Origin: Paracoccus bogoriensis
Lineage (GTDB): Bacteria > Pseudomonadota > Alphaproteobacteria > Rhodobacterales > Rhodobacteraceae
Assembly (NCBI RefSeq): GCF_019431455.1
Contig: NZ_JAHYSR010000024.1
Span: 1 to 52,197, forward strand
Length of the DNA stretch: 52,197 nucleotides
Reading direction: 5' to 3'
The notes below the pieces were generated by a model. That model was not told the DNA's origin and made no database searches. It saw nothing but the letters and a program-made list of their open reading frames with translations. The first letter of the stretch is position 1; each line of letters begins with the position of its first letter. Both the position numbers and the translations under genes were made by a program. This document shows positions 17,596-27,314 of the stretch, one piece after another.

Positions 17596-17658
17596 CGTGA
17601 ATTTCGCCGCCTGGCGCGCCCGGTGTCCTTCGGCGGGCGCGCAAGGCGGCGATTCACG
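17596..17658. repeat. Long imperfect hairpin between the demethylase gene and pstS
   Basis: The arms are 17596-17621 and 17635-17658. They pair over about 23 bp, interrupted only by a 2-nt bulge (TT at 17603-17604) and one mismatch, with a 13-nt loop. It begins 14 nt after the demethylase stop. There is no T run, so it is either a processed terminator-like stabiliser or a REP-type element. Confidence 0.6.
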
Positions 17659-17757
17659 TCGCTTGTGAAAGATCCTCCGCCACGTCGGCCATCCGTCCCG
17701 CCTCATCGCAGCGCAGGCATTGGCGCGCTCTGTCGGCCTTGGCAGCAGGCTTCGCCA

Positions 17758-17800
17758 TTGTCACGCTTTTGTCACATAAGTTTGGCGTCGGCGTTACAAT
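17758..17800 (+). promoter_or_regulatory. Pho box and promoter of pstS
   Basis: Two TTGTCAC heptamers at 17758-17764 and 17769-17775 are spaced exactly 11 bp apart, as in the PhoB-binding Pho box. A TACAAT -10 element lies at 17795-17800. The arrangement, with the Pho box replacing the -35, is that of PhoB-activated promoters. This predicts phosphate-starvation induction of the whole pst-pho operon. Confidence 0.75.
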
Positions 17801-17848
17801 CGCGTAATAGGTGGGGCGTGCATCGACCCACTCCACAGGAGACGACAC

Positions 17849-18874
17849 ATGAAATTCCTCGGCCTCGGCGCAACCGCGCTGTCCGTCATCGCTCTGACCG
17901 CCACGGCCGCCTCGGCGCGTGACCAGGTCCAGGTCGCGGGCTCGTCCACGGTTCTGCCCTATTCGACCATCGTGGCCGAACTGTTCGGCGAGAACACCGA
18001 TTTCGCCACCCCGGTCATCGAATCGGGCGGCTCGTCCACGGGTCTGCGCCGCTTCTGCGAGGGCGTCGGTCCGAACACGATCGACATCGCCAATTCCAGC
18101 CGCGCGATGCGCGAAACCGAAGTCGCGGAATGCGCGGCCAATGGTGTGACCGACATCATCGAAGTCCGCTTCGGCTATGACGGGATCGTCTTTGCCTCGG
18201 CGGCGGACGGCAACGAATTCGCGCTGACCCCCGCCGACGTGTTCAACGCCCTGGCCGCACGCCGCGTGGTCGATGGCGCCGTGGTGGACAACACCGCCAC
18301 CAACTGGGCCGAAGTGAACCCCGATCTGCCTGATCAGGAAATCCTGGTCTTCGTTCCGGGCACCCGCCACGGCACCCGCGAAGTCTTTGAAGAGAAGGTC
18401 ATCATCCAGGGCTGCGCCGATTCCGGCGCCAAGGAGGTCTTCGAGGCCGAGCTGAGCGAGGAAGACGCCAAGGAAGCCTGCGTCCGCCTGCGCACCGACG
18501 GCCGCTCGATCGACATCGACGGCGACTATACCGAAACCCTGGCCCGGATCGGCAGCTCGCCCAACGGCATCGGCGTCTTCGGCCTGTCCTTCTACGAGAA
18601 CAACACCGACACCCTCCGCGTGGCGACGATCAACGGCGTCGTGCCCAGCACCGAGACCATCTCTTCGGGTGAATACCCGGTCTCGCGTCCGCTGTTCTTC
18701 TACGTCAAGAAGGCGCATATCGGCGTCATCCCCGGCCTGAAGGAATTTGCCGAGTTCTTTGTCTCGGACGCGATTGCCGGCCCGAACGGCCCGCTGGCGG
18801 CCTATGGCCTGGTCTCGGACCCCGAACTGGCCTCGGTTCAGCAAACGGTCGCCGACGAAGTGACCATGCAGTGA
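17849..18874 (+). CDS. pstS: Phosphate ABC transporter substrate-binding protein PstS
   Basis: The product is 341 residues. AGGAGA precedes the ATG. A signal peptide with likely cleavage after ASA (residue 23) directs export to the periplasm. The mature part begins with VQVAGSSTVLPYS, and IESGGSSTGLRRFCEG follows; these are phosphate-contacting loops of the PstS family. The larger alphaproteobacterial form is indicated by the acidic insert around EVFEAELSEEDAKEACVRLRTDGRS. It is first in the operon, behind a Pho box, and followed by a hairpin that probably lets pstS be expressed above the permease genes. Confidence 0.93.
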   Translation: MKFLGLGATALSVIALTATAASARDQVQVAGSSTVLPYSTIVAELFGENTDFATPVIESGGSSTGLRRFCEGVGPNTIDIANSSRAMRETEVAECAANGVTDIIEVRFGYDGIVFASAADGNEFALTPADVFNALAARRVVDGAVVDNTATNWAEVNPDLPDQEILVFVPGTRHGTREVFEEKVIIQGCADSGAKEVFEAELSEEDAKEACVRLRTDGRSIDIDGDYTETLARIGSSPNGIGVFGLSFYENNTDTLRVATINGVVPSTETISSGEYPVSRPLFFYVKKAHIGVIPGLKEFAEFFVSDAIAGPNGPLAAYGLVSDPELASVQQTVADEVTMQ

Positions 18875-18881
18875 TCCAGCC

Positions 18882-18907
18882 CGGGGGCCGGTTTCCGCCG
18901 GCCCCCG
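18882..18907 (+). terminator. Attenuating hairpin between pstS and pstC
   Basis: A perfect 10-bp GC stem (CGGGGGCCGG / CCGGCCCCCG) with a 6-nt loop is followed by GTTTCCCC, 7 nt after the pstS stop. It likely causes partial termination or stabilises the abundant pstS message. Confidence 0.7.
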
Positions 18908-18935
18908 TTTCCCCTGACCGCCCGAGGTTCGACGG

Positions 18936-20141
18936 ATGCCCCTGTCCTGGTCCCTGCTTGCCGCCATGATCCTGGCCGCGGCGGGTTTTTTCGTTGGTCG
19001 CAGTCGCGCCTATTCCGCATCGGGCGGTGATGTGCGGCAATTGCACAGCCGTCCCGCCTATCATGGCGCGAATGTCGCGCTGGCGGTGATGCTGCCCGCC
19101 CTCACGGTGCTGGCCTTGGCCACCTTCGCGCGTATGGCCGGGGTCATTCCGGTCGAGGCTGCGGGGGTTGCCGGCCTTGTGGCACTTGGCGCGGCAGTGG
19201 CCGGTCTGGGCTGGGCTGTCACCCGCGTCGAAACCAGCTTTCGCGCCCGCAGCATGGTCGAACGCATGGTGCTGGGCATCATGATGTTCTGTTCGCTGAT
19301 CGCCATCGCCACGACCATCGGCATCGTGCTGTCGCTGGTCTTCGAGACGGTCAACTTCTTCGAGAAATACAGCATCCGCCAGTTCTTCTTCAGCACCGAA
19401 TGGTCGCCCCGCTTCGAGGGGAATTCCCGGCTCGGGGTGCTGCCGCTGCTCTGGGGCACGCTTTATGTCAGCTTCATCGCGCTGCTGGTCGCGGTGCCCA
19501 TCGGCCTTCTGGCCGCGATCTATCTGTCGGAATATGCCGGGCCGCGCTTTCGCAGCGTCGCCAAGCCCGTGGTCGAGGTTCTGGCGGGCATCCCGACCAT
19601 CGTCTATGGCCTTTTCGCGCTGGTAACGGTTGGCCCGCTCTTGCGCGACTGGATCGCGCAACCCACAGGCCTGGGCAACAGCGCCAGTTCGGTGATGACC
19701 GCCGGGCTGGTCATGGGCATCATGCTGATCCCCTTTGTCAGCTCGCTTTCCGACGACATCATCAACGCCGTGCCCCAAAGCCTGCGTGACGGGGCGCTTG
19801 GCCTCGGCTCGACCCCCTCCGAGACGGTGCGCAGCGTCGTGCTGCCTGCGGCCCTGCCGGGGATCGTCGGCGCGATCCTGCTGGCCGCCAGCCGCGCCAT
19901 CGGCGAAACGATGATCGTTGTTCTGGGCGCAGGAGCGGCCGCCACGATCAGCGCCAACCCGTTCGAGGCGATGACCACCATTACGGTCAAGATCGTCAGC
20001 CAGCTGACCGGCGACAACGACTTCTCTTCGCCCGAGACGCTGGTCGCCTTTGCCCTGGGCCTGACACTGTTCGTCATCACGCTCGGGCTGAACGTCGTCG
20101 CGCTTTATATCGTGCGCAAGTATCGCGAGCAGTACGAATGA
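18936..20141 (+). CDS. pstC: Phosphate ABC transporter permease PstC
   Basis: The product is 401 residues. The C-terminal 300 residues are the PstC permease, with the EAA-like loop (DIINAVPQSLRDGALGLGSTPSETVRSVVLPAALPGI) that docks on PstB. The N-terminus carries about 110 extra residues with further membrane spans compared with the E. coli protein of 319 residues, as I know it for alphaproteobacteria. It pairs with PstA to form the inner-membrane channel. The end overlaps the pstA start by 4 nt. Confidence 0.92.
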   Translation: MPLSWSLLAAMILAAAGFFVGRSRAYSASGGDVRQLHSRPAYHGANVALAVMLPALTVLALATFARMAGVIPVEAAGVAGLVALGAAVAGLGWAVTRVETSFRARSMVERMVLGIMMFCSLIAIATTIGIVLSLVFETVNFFEKYSIRQFFFSTEWSPRFEGNSRLGVLPLLWGTLYVSFIALLVAVPIGLLAAIYLSEYAGPRFRSVAKPVVEVLAGIPTIVYGLFALVTVGPLLRDWIAQPTGLGNSASSVMTAGLVMGIMLIPFVSSLSDDIINAVPQSLRDGALGLGSTPSETVRSVVLPAALPGIVGAILLAASRAIGETMIVVLGAGAAATISANPFEAMTTITVKIVSQLTGDNDFSSPETLVAFALGLTLFVITLGLNVVALYIVRKYREQYE

Positions 20142-21502
20142 CCGATCTGTCCTCGAACCCCGTCAAGGCGGTCCCGTCCGCGCGCCCGAATAGCGGCTCG
20201 CTGTATCAGAGGGACACGCGCACCCGCCGCCGCAACGCGGCCGAAAAGCGGTTCCGCGCTTACGGACTGACCGCAATCCTGATTGCGGTCCTGGCATTGG
20301 CCTTCCTGGTCACGACGATCATCCGCGACGGCTCGGGCGCGTTCCGTCAGACCTATCTGTCCATCCCGGTGGCGCTGGATGCGGAAATCCTGGATCCCCA
20401 GGGCAACCGCGACCCCGCCCAGATGGCAAGCGTGCTGACCCTGTCCTACGGGCAGGTGCTGGACCGGGCGCTGGACCGGGCGGTCGCCGATCTGAACCTC
20501 CAGATCCCCGGCCTGCAGGATGGCGACGTGGACGGTCTGGTCTCGCGCGATGCCTCGGCACAGCTGCGGCGCATGGTGCTGGACAACCCGGAACTGGTCG
20601 GCCAGACGGTCGATGTGAACGTGTTGGTGAACGGCCGGATCGACGGCTATTTCAAGGGCCGCGTCACCATGCAGTCGGCGGAACGCGACAGCAACGTGTC
20701 ACCTCAGCAATTGCTGCTGGCCGAGGCGCTTCGCGACGAAGGGTTGCTGGTCACGCGCTTCAACCGCGAATTCCTGACCAATGCGGACGCATCCGACCAG
20801 CGCCCCGAGGCCGCGGGCGTGGGTGTGGCGATGCTTGGTTCGCTCTACATGATGCTGGTGGTGCTGTTCCTGGCCGTCCCGATCGGGGTCGCTGCCTCGA
20901 TCTATCTTGAAGAATTCGCGCCAAAGAACCGCATCACCGACATCATCGAGGTCAACATCTCGAATCTCGCGGCGGTGCCGTCGATCGTCTTCGGCATCCT
21001 GGGGCTGGCGGTCTTCATCAACTTCGTCGGCCTGCCGCAATCGGCGCCCATCGTGGGCGGCCTGGTGCTGACGCTGATGACCCTGCCCACGATCATCATC
21101 GCGACCCGCGCCGCGCTGAAATCGGTGCCGCCCTCGATCCGCGACGCGGCGCTTGGGGTAGGGGCCTCGAAGATGCAGACGGTGTTCCACCATGTCCTGC
21201 CCCTGGCCATGCCGGGCATCCTGACGGGCACGATCATCGGCCTGGCGCAAGCCCTGGGCGAAACGGCGCCCCTGCTGCTGATCGGCATGGTCGCTTTCGT
21301 GCGCGAATTTCCCGCCGCGCCCCCCGAAGGGCTGTTCGACCCCGCCTCGGCCCTGCCGGTGCAGGTCTATAACTGGACGCAGCGAAGCGACCCCGCCTTT
21401 GTCGAACGGGCATCTGGCGCGATCATCGTGCTGCTGGTCTTCCTGCTCTGCATGAACCTGCTGGCCATCTATCTGCGCCGCAAGTTCGAGCGTCGTTGGT
21501 AA
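20138..21502 (+). CDS. pstA: Phosphate ABC transporter permease PstA
   Basis: The product is 454 residues. The ATG overlaps the pstC stop (ATGA). After the first membrane span (about 47-65) there is a long periplasmic insert up to about residue 220, corresponding to the DUF3333 extension of alphaproteobacterial PstA; E. coli PstA has about 296 residues. The permease core follows, with the EAA-like loop ALKSVPPSIRDAALGVGASKMQTVFHHVLPLAMPGI. It forms the channel with PstC. Confidence 0.92.
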   Translation: MTDLSSNPVKAVPSARPNSGSLYQRDTRTRRRNAAEKRFRAYGLTAILIAVLALAFLVTTIIRDGSGAFRQTYLSIPVALDAEILDPQGNRDPAQMASVLTLSYGQVLDRALDRAVADLNLQIPGLQDGDVDGLVSRDASAQLRRMVLDNPELVGQTVDVNVLVNGRIDGYFKGRVTMQSAERDSNVSPQQLLLAEALRDEGLLVTRFNREFLTNADASDQRPEAAGVGVAMLGSLYMMLVVLFLAVPIGVAASIYLEEFAPKNRITDIIEVNISNLAAVPSIVFGILGLAVFINFVGLPQSAPIVGGLVLTLMTLPTIIIATRAALKSVPPSIRDAALGVGASKMQTVFHHVLPLAMPGILTGTIIGLAQALGETAPLLLIGMVAFVREFPAAPPEGLFDPASALPVQVYNWTQRSDPAFVERASGAIIVLLVFLLCMNLLAIYLRRKFERRW

Positions 21503-21523
21503 GCGGGCGCAAGGAGCTTATAC

Positions 21524-22321
<798 letters not shown>

Positions 22322-22336
22322 TCGAAAGGACGCGAC

Positions 22337-23056
22337 ATGAACCGCGACAAGCATATCTCTTCAGCCTTCGACCGCGATCTTGAAACGATCCAGGCGATGG
22401 TGGTCAAGATGGGCGGCATGGTCGAGGCCGCGATCACCGACGCCGCAACCGCGCTGGACACCCGCGACGAGGAACTGGCCGAAGAGGTCCGGCGCCGCGA
22501 CAAGGCCATCGACGCGCTCGAGGCGCAGATCAACGAGGATGCCGCCCGTCTGATCGCGCTGCGTGCCCCCACCGCGACCGATTTGCGCATGGTGCTGGCC
22601 GTGATGAAGATTGCCGCCTCGCTGGAGCGGGTCGGCGACTATGCCAAGAACATGGCCAAGCGGACCGAAGTCCTGTCGCATTTGCCCGCGATCGACGGTT
22701 CGGGCATGGCGCTGCGCCGGATGAGCCAGGCCGTGAACAAGATGCTCCAGGACGCGCTGGACAGCTATATCCGCCGCGACGCCGATCTGGCCCATGACGT
22801 GCGCCAGCGCGATCTGGAAATCGACCAGATGTATAATGCGCTGTTCCGCGAATTCCTGACGCACATGATGGAGGATCCGCGCAATATCACGCCCTGCATG
22901 CATCTGCACTTCATCGCCAAGAATGTCGAGCGGATGGGCGACCATGCGACCTCGATCGCAGAGCAGGTCGTCTATCTGGTGACAGGCGAACTGCCTGACG
23001 AAGCGCGTCCGAAAAGCAACAGCGTGCCGATGGCGGCGACCTTGGGCGAGGGCTGA
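22337..23056 (+). CDS. phoU: Phosphate signalling protein PhoU
   Basis: The product is 239 residues starting 15 nt after pstB. It has two repeats of the PhoU three-helix bundle, each with the metal-site pattern (ERVGDYAKNMAKRT near 97 and ERMGDHATSIAEQVVYL near 198). PhoU links the transport state of PstSCAB to the PhoR-PhoB two-component system and limits phosphate uptake. It lies 3 nt upstream of phoB. Confidence 0.94.
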   Translation: MNRDKHISSAFDRDLETIQAMVVKMGGMVEAAITDAATALDTRDEELAEEVRRRDKAIDALEAQINEDAARLIALRAPTATDLRMVLAVMKIAASLERVGDYAKNMAKRTEVLSHLPAIDGSGMALRRMSQAVNKMLQDALDSYIRRDADLAHDVRQRDLEIDQMYNALFREFLTHMMEDPRNITPCMHLHFIAKNVERMGDHATSIAEQVVYLVTGELPDEARPKSNSVPMAATLGEG

Positions 23057-23059
23057 TCC

Positions 23060-23749
23060 ATGACGCGACAGGCCCCTTGTGTTCTGGTCGTCGAGGATGA
23101 GGGCGCGCAGCGCGAGGTTCTTCACTACAATCTCGAAGCCGAAGGCTTCGATGTCGTGATGGCCGACAATGGCGAGGACGCGCTGCTTCTGGTGGCCGAA
23201 GAACAACCCGACCTGATCGTGCTGGACTGGATGCTGCCGAAGGTCTCCGGGATCGAGGTCTGCCGCCAGGTCAAGGCCGATCCCGCCACGCGCCACATCC
23301 CGATCATCATGCTGTCCGCCCGCAGCGAAGAAGTGGACCGCGTGCGCGGGCTTGAGACCGGCGCCGACGATTACGTGGTCAAACCCTATTCCGTCGTCGA
23401 ATTGCTGGCGCGGCTGCGCGCACAATTGCGTCGCACCCGGCCGGCTTCGATGGGCGAGCGGCTGTCTTTCGCAGACATCATCCTCGATTCCGCCGAACAT
23501 CGCGTCTTTCGCGCCGGCCAGCCCCTGCATCTGGGTCCGACCGAGTTCCGGCTGCTGTCCACGCTGATGGAAAAGCCGGGTCGTGTCTGGTCGCGCGAAC
23601 AGCTATTGGACCGGGTCTGGGGCCGCGACATCTATGTCGATACGCGCACCATCGACGTTCATATCGGCCGCCTGCGCAAGGCGCTGATGAAGAACGGCGG
23701 CGACGATCCGTTGCGAACCGTGCGCGGCGTGGGATATTCGCTCGGCTGA
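23060..23749 (+). CDS. phoB: Phosphate regulon response regulator PhoB
   Basis: The product is 229 residues. The receiver domain has the acidic pair Glu12-Asp13, phospho-acceptor Asp56 (LIVLDWMLP) and the conserved K in DDYVVKPYS. An OmpR-type winged helix follows (about 130-229) with TEFRLLSTLMEKPGRVWSREQLLDRVWG and the TIDVHIGRLRKAL recognition region. It is the expected activator of the Pho box at 17758. The sensor kinase gene phoR is not in this window. Confidence 0.94.
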   Translation: MTRQAPCVLVVEDEGAQREVLHYNLEAEGFDVVMADNGEDALLLVAEEQPDLIVLDWMLPKVSGIEVCRQVKADPATRHIPIIMLSARSEEVDRVRGLETGADDYVVKPYSVVELLARLRAQLRRTRPASMGERLSFADIILDSAEHRVFRAGQPLHLGPTEFRLLSTLMEKPGRVWSREQLLDRVWGRDIYVDTRTIDVHIGRLRKALMKNGGDDPLRTVRGVGYSLG

Positions 23750-23794
23750 GACCGCGCTGGACGGAACGCGCCCGGCCAGCGTCCTTCCTGCCGA

Positions 23795-24922
23795 TCAGGA
23801 TGAACGTTTTCCTGTCCGCAGCGCATCGACCATCAGCACGGAAGCGCCCAGTAAGGCGGTCAGCGCCCAGAGGTGCCACAGGATCGGCGCGATCTCGGGC
23901 AGGCTCGCGCCCATCTGCGTGACCCGCACAAACCCGTCGATGGCCGCGGTGGACGGAATCAGCTGCGCGACCGCGTTGAGATGGGCGGGGATCGCCTCGG
24001 CCGGCCAGGCAAAGCCCGACAGGAAGAAAAAGGGCAAGCCAAGCGCCAGCAGCACCACCTGCACGATCTCGGCCCGCCGGAACAGCGCCGCGACCAGTTG
24101 CGCCAGAAGCCCCGTCGCCAGCAGGAAAGGCAGGCCCAGCATCATCAGCGCGCCAGGATTGCCCAGGATCGGCAGGCCATAAAGCACCGGCAGCACGATC
24201 AGATAAACCGGCAGCAGCCCCGACCAGATCGTCAGCCACGCCCCCGCCCGGCCCAGCAGCCGCCAGACCGGATGACCGGGCAGCGAACCCCGCCGCGTTG
24301 CGGCAAGCGCCAGCCCCATCAACATCGTCTGCTGCAGGATCAGCACGAAGGCCGCGGGCAGCACATAGGTCGCGTAACCGGCGGCGGGGTTGAACAGCGG
24401 CACCTCGATCTGGGTCGCGGGGCTGACCTGCGCCGCGGCCACGGCGCGGGGCGTGCCTTGGGCGATCAGGCGCCCGGCCTCGATCTCGGCGCCCATCTGG
24501 CGCAGGGGGACGGCGGCGCCCTGCATCACGCGCTGATACATCAGGAAATAGCTGGCATCGGCGTAAAGCGCGACGGGGCTCTGGTCGCCGCGCAGCAGGG
24601 CACGCTCGAACCCGTCGGGGATCAGCATGACGCCATAGGCGCGGCGTTCATGGACCAGCCGCGTGGCCTGGGCCATGTCGGGGGCGCGATGGGTCAGAGC
24701 CACGGCTTCGGAGGCGTCCACACGCCGCGCCAGATCGGCCGATGCGGTCGATCCGTCCTGATCGACCAGCACCACCGGCACGTCGCGCAACAGTTCGGCG
24801 CGATAGGGCAGGGGGTAGATCACCGCATAGATGACCAGCGCCAGAAGGACGATCAGCCGCACCTGCCGGTCGCCCAGCACGGCGGCCAGTTCGGCGCGGA
24901 AGGCAGAGGCCAGCGAACTCAT
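23795..24922 (-). CDS. ABC-2 type permease (second of two)
   Basis: The product is 375 residues from the ATG at 24922, which overlaps the end of the previous permease by 4 nt. It has an N-terminal span (LIVLLALVIYAVIYPLPY), a large periplasmic domain (about 40-180), then five C-terminal spans ending in the motif PFFFLSGFAWPAEAIP, typical of ABC-2 exporters of the YhhJ/YbhR group. It is paralogous to the neighbouring permease, sharing the VALTHRAPDMAQA / VTHRASDLSEA segment. It should form a heterodimeric exporter with that neighbour and the HlyD protein. No ATPase gene is in the operon. Confidence 0.85.
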   Translation of the reverse strand: MSSLASAFRAELAAVLGDRQVRLIVLLALVIYAVIYPLPYRAELLRDVPVVLVDQDGSTASADLARRVDASEAVALTHRAPDMAQATRLVHERRAYGVMLIPDGFERALLRGDQSPVALYADASYFLMYQRVMQGAAVPLRQMGAEIEAGRLIAQGTPRAVAAAQVSPATQIEVPLFNPAAGYATYVLPAAFVLILQQTMLMGLALAATRRGSLPGHPVWRLLGRAGAWLTIWSGLLPVYLIVLPVLYGLPILGNPGALMMLGLPFLLATGLLAQLVAALFRRAEIVQVVLLALGLPFFFLSGFAWPAEAIPAHLNAVAQLIPSTAAIDGFVRVTQMGASLPEIAPILWHLWALTALLGASVLMVDALRTGKRSS

Positions 24923-26070
24923 GCCGGGGCCTGCTGACGGGACAGGCGCCACAGACGCAACAGGACCAACGCCACCAGCACACCCGCGATCACCGTCAGC
25001 CACAGGACCGACATGGCCGAGATGTCGATGGGCGTTGCGCGCAGTGACTGGTCGATGCGCAACTGCACATACCAGGTGCCGGGAATGACCGCGCCCCAGG
25101 CCTGAGCCAGCGTGGACATCGCTTCGCGCGGAAAGCCCAGCCCCATGAAGCCGAAGGCCGGCGCGGTGATGATGGCGATCAGGCTGGCCGCCCGGCCCAT
25201 GTCCCGGGTCAGCACGAAGGCCAGCGCGCCAATCATTTGCGACGCCAGCACGAACAGCACCGCACCAAGCGCCATAAGCCACAGCGACCCGCGCAAGGGC
25301 ACGGCCAGCCAGCCATAGAGCGCCACATCCGACAGGCCCAGGATCAGCAGGAAGATCACCGTATAGGGCAGGATCTTGCCCAGCATGGCGGGCAGGATGC
25401 CGCCCGCCATGCGCATCAGCACGCGCGGATGCCGCCCCGGCCCGAAATCCAGCGAGACCGCATAGGCGGTCGCGGCGGCGGCGATGATCTGCAGCACTGT
25501 CGGGATCAGCGCGGCCAGCAGGAAATGCACATAATCAAAGGCCGGGTTGAACAGCGCATGGGCCTGCATCGGGATCGGCTGCAGGGCGACCATGGCCTGC
25601 ACCGGGGCCTCGCCCTGACCCTGACGCACCGACAGGCGCAGGCCCGCCAGCGCCGTGTCGATGGCGTTGCGGGCGCCGCGGGCGACCAGCGATCCGGCGC
25701 TCATGTGCTGGTTGTCGTAGAAGGTGACGATCTCGGGGCGCGCGCCGCGGGTGATGTCGCGTTCCAGGTTCTGGGGCATCAGCACCGCGCCGCGCACCGC
25801 GCCGGACACGATCAGCGACCGCGCCTCGGACAGGTCGGATGCGCGATGGGTCACGGTCAGTTCGGGCGCCGCGTCCAGCATCCGCGTGACGGCCCGCGAC
25901 AGGTCCGACCGGTCCAGGTCGATCACCGCCACCGCCATGCCCGTCGGAATCCCTGCGCGAAAGATCCCGCCCAGGACCAGCAGCATGACCAGCGGCAGAA
26001 CGATGACCAGCCCCGCCAGCGCCGGGCGGCGCGGCAGCAGGCGGATCTCGCGCGCCATGACGGCCAGCAT
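24919..26070 (-). CDS. ABC-2 type permease (first of two)
   Basis: The product is 383 residues. It has an N-terminal membrane span (about 18-36), a periplasmic domain with VAVIDLDRSDLSRAVTRMLD, and a C-terminal five-span bundle with FGFMGLGFPREAMSTLAQAWGAVIPGTWYVQL. It belongs to the same ABC-2 permease family as its downstream neighbour. The gene begins 4 nt after the HlyD gene, giving the order membrane-fusion protein, permease, permease. Such sets export drugs or small hydrophobic compounds. The substrate cannot be inferred. Confidence 0.85.
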   Translation of the reverse strand: MLAVMAREIRLLPRRPALAGLVIVLPLVMLLVLGGIFRAGIPTGMAVAVIDLDRSDLSRAVTRMLDAAPELTVTHRASDLSEARSLIVSGAVRGAVLMPQNLERDITRGARPEIVTFYDNQHMSAGSLVARGARNAIDTALAGLRLSVRQGQGEAPVQAMVALQPIPMQAHALFNPAFDYVHFLLAALIPTVLQIIAAAATAYAVSLDFGPGRHPRVLMRMAGGILPAMLGKILPYTVIFLLILGLSDVALYGWLAVPLRGSLWLMALGAVLFVLASQMIGALAFVLTRDMGRAASLIAIITAPAFGFMGLGFPREAMSTLAQAWGAVIPGTWYVQLRIDQSLRATPIDISAMSVLWLTVIAGVLVALVLLRLWRLSRQQAPA

Positions 26071-26074
26071 GGCC

Positions 26075-27064
26075 CTAGCGATCCAGCTGGATCAGGGCGG
26101 ACATGCCGGGGCGCAGACCCTCCAGCGGCGCGACGGGCCGGGCCCGCAGCTCGAAGCTGCGCAGGTCGAAATCGCCCGTCGCGCGGGTAGCGCGCCAGCT
26201 GGCGAACTGGCCCTGCACGTTGATCAGGGTGATCTCGGCCTCGGTCTCGGCGTCCAACGCCGGGATACGGACGCTTAGCCGGTCGCCCATCGCCAGCCCG
26301 GCCAGCAGATCCTCGCGCAGGTTGAAGGTGAACCAGGCCTGATCCAGATCGACGATGGTAAAGAGCGGCGCGCCGGGACCGACATTTTCGCCCATCTCGA
26401 TCATGCGGCCCGAGATCTCGCCCGACATCGGCGCGAAGACCCGCAATTCGTCCAGATCGGCCTGACGTTGAGCCAGCACGGCCTCGGCCTGGGCCACCTG
26501 GGCCGCCGCGACCTGCCGTTCCTCGGGCGAGGCCCCGGCGCGGGCCAGGTCAAGCTGCGCCTCGGCGGCCTCGACCCGGCCTGCAGCGGCGTCCAGGTTG
26601 CGCGTGGACTGGTCCAGCGCCGCCTGCGGGCGCAGGCCCTGCTGCGACAAATCGGTGTCGCGGCCCAGCTGTTCCTCGGCCAGGCGCAGATCGGCCCGGG
26701 CGGCGGCCAGCTCGGCCTCGCGGGCGCGGATCACCTCGGGGCGGGTGGCGCGCGCGGCGGCCTCTGAGGCGCGTGCGACCTCCAGCCCCGAGGCTGCGGC
26801 AGCATGGGCCGCGACCAGTTGCGGGTTCGAGAGTTCGGCCAGCAGTTGGCCCGCATCGACGCGCTGGCCCAGATCAGCCTCGATTCGCACGACCCGGCCC
26901 GAGATGCGCGCCGAGACATCGACCCGCGGCGCGGCGACCTCGCCCTGGATCAGCAGCGGACCGGGGCGCGTCGCCCACCAGATGGCGGCGATCACCAGTC
27001 CGGCCATCAGGGCCAGCACAAGAAAAGGGGCAAAGGCTTTGCGGGACGCCGGATCAGGCTTCAT
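26075..27064 (-). CDS. HlyD-family membrane fusion protein
   Basis: The product is 329 residues. One N-terminal membrane anchor (about 10-30) is followed by the biotinyl-lipoyl half-motifs (RISGRVVRIEADLGQRVDAGQLLAEL and VFAPMSGEISGRMIEMGENVGPGAPLF) flanking an alanine/glutamate-rich coiled coil (about 85-200), and a beta-barrel end. It bridges the inner membrane exporter to the periplasm or outer membrane. It is the first gene of the three-gene exporter operon and is divergent from chrA. Confidence 0.88.
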   Translation of the reverse strand: MKPDPASRKAFAPFLVLALMAGLVIAAIWWATRPGPLLIQGEVAAPRVDVSARISGRVVRIEADLGQRVDAGQLLAELSNPQLVAAHAAAASGLEVARASEAAARATRPEVIRAREAELAAARADLRLAEEQLGRDTDLSQQGLRPQAALDQSTRNLDAAAGRVEAAEAQLDLARAGASPEERQVAAAQVAQAEAVLAQRQADLDELRVFAPMSGEISGRMIEMGENVGPGAPLFTIVDLDQAWFTFNLREDLLAGLAMGDRLSVRIPALDAETEAEITLINVQGQFASWRATRATGDFDLRSFELRARPVAPLEGLRPGMSALIQLDR

Positions 27065-27314
27065 CGGTTCGGTCCTCGGAATCTCGGGCCGCCAATCTAG
27101 GCGCTAAGCTGCCGGGGCACAATTCCACAGGCCCGGAATTCGCATCCTGCCTTGTCCATCCTGCTGATCTGCGGCAAAGGCGCATCGGCTTTGCGCCACG
27201 GCTTGCGCCGCAAGGCGATGTCCGCGCCCTCGGCACCGCACCGGCCCCGGCATCTTGCAGCCCTTGGGCACGACTTGTAGGGCTGAGCCGTCGCGCTGAC
27301 CCGAGGACGACCGG

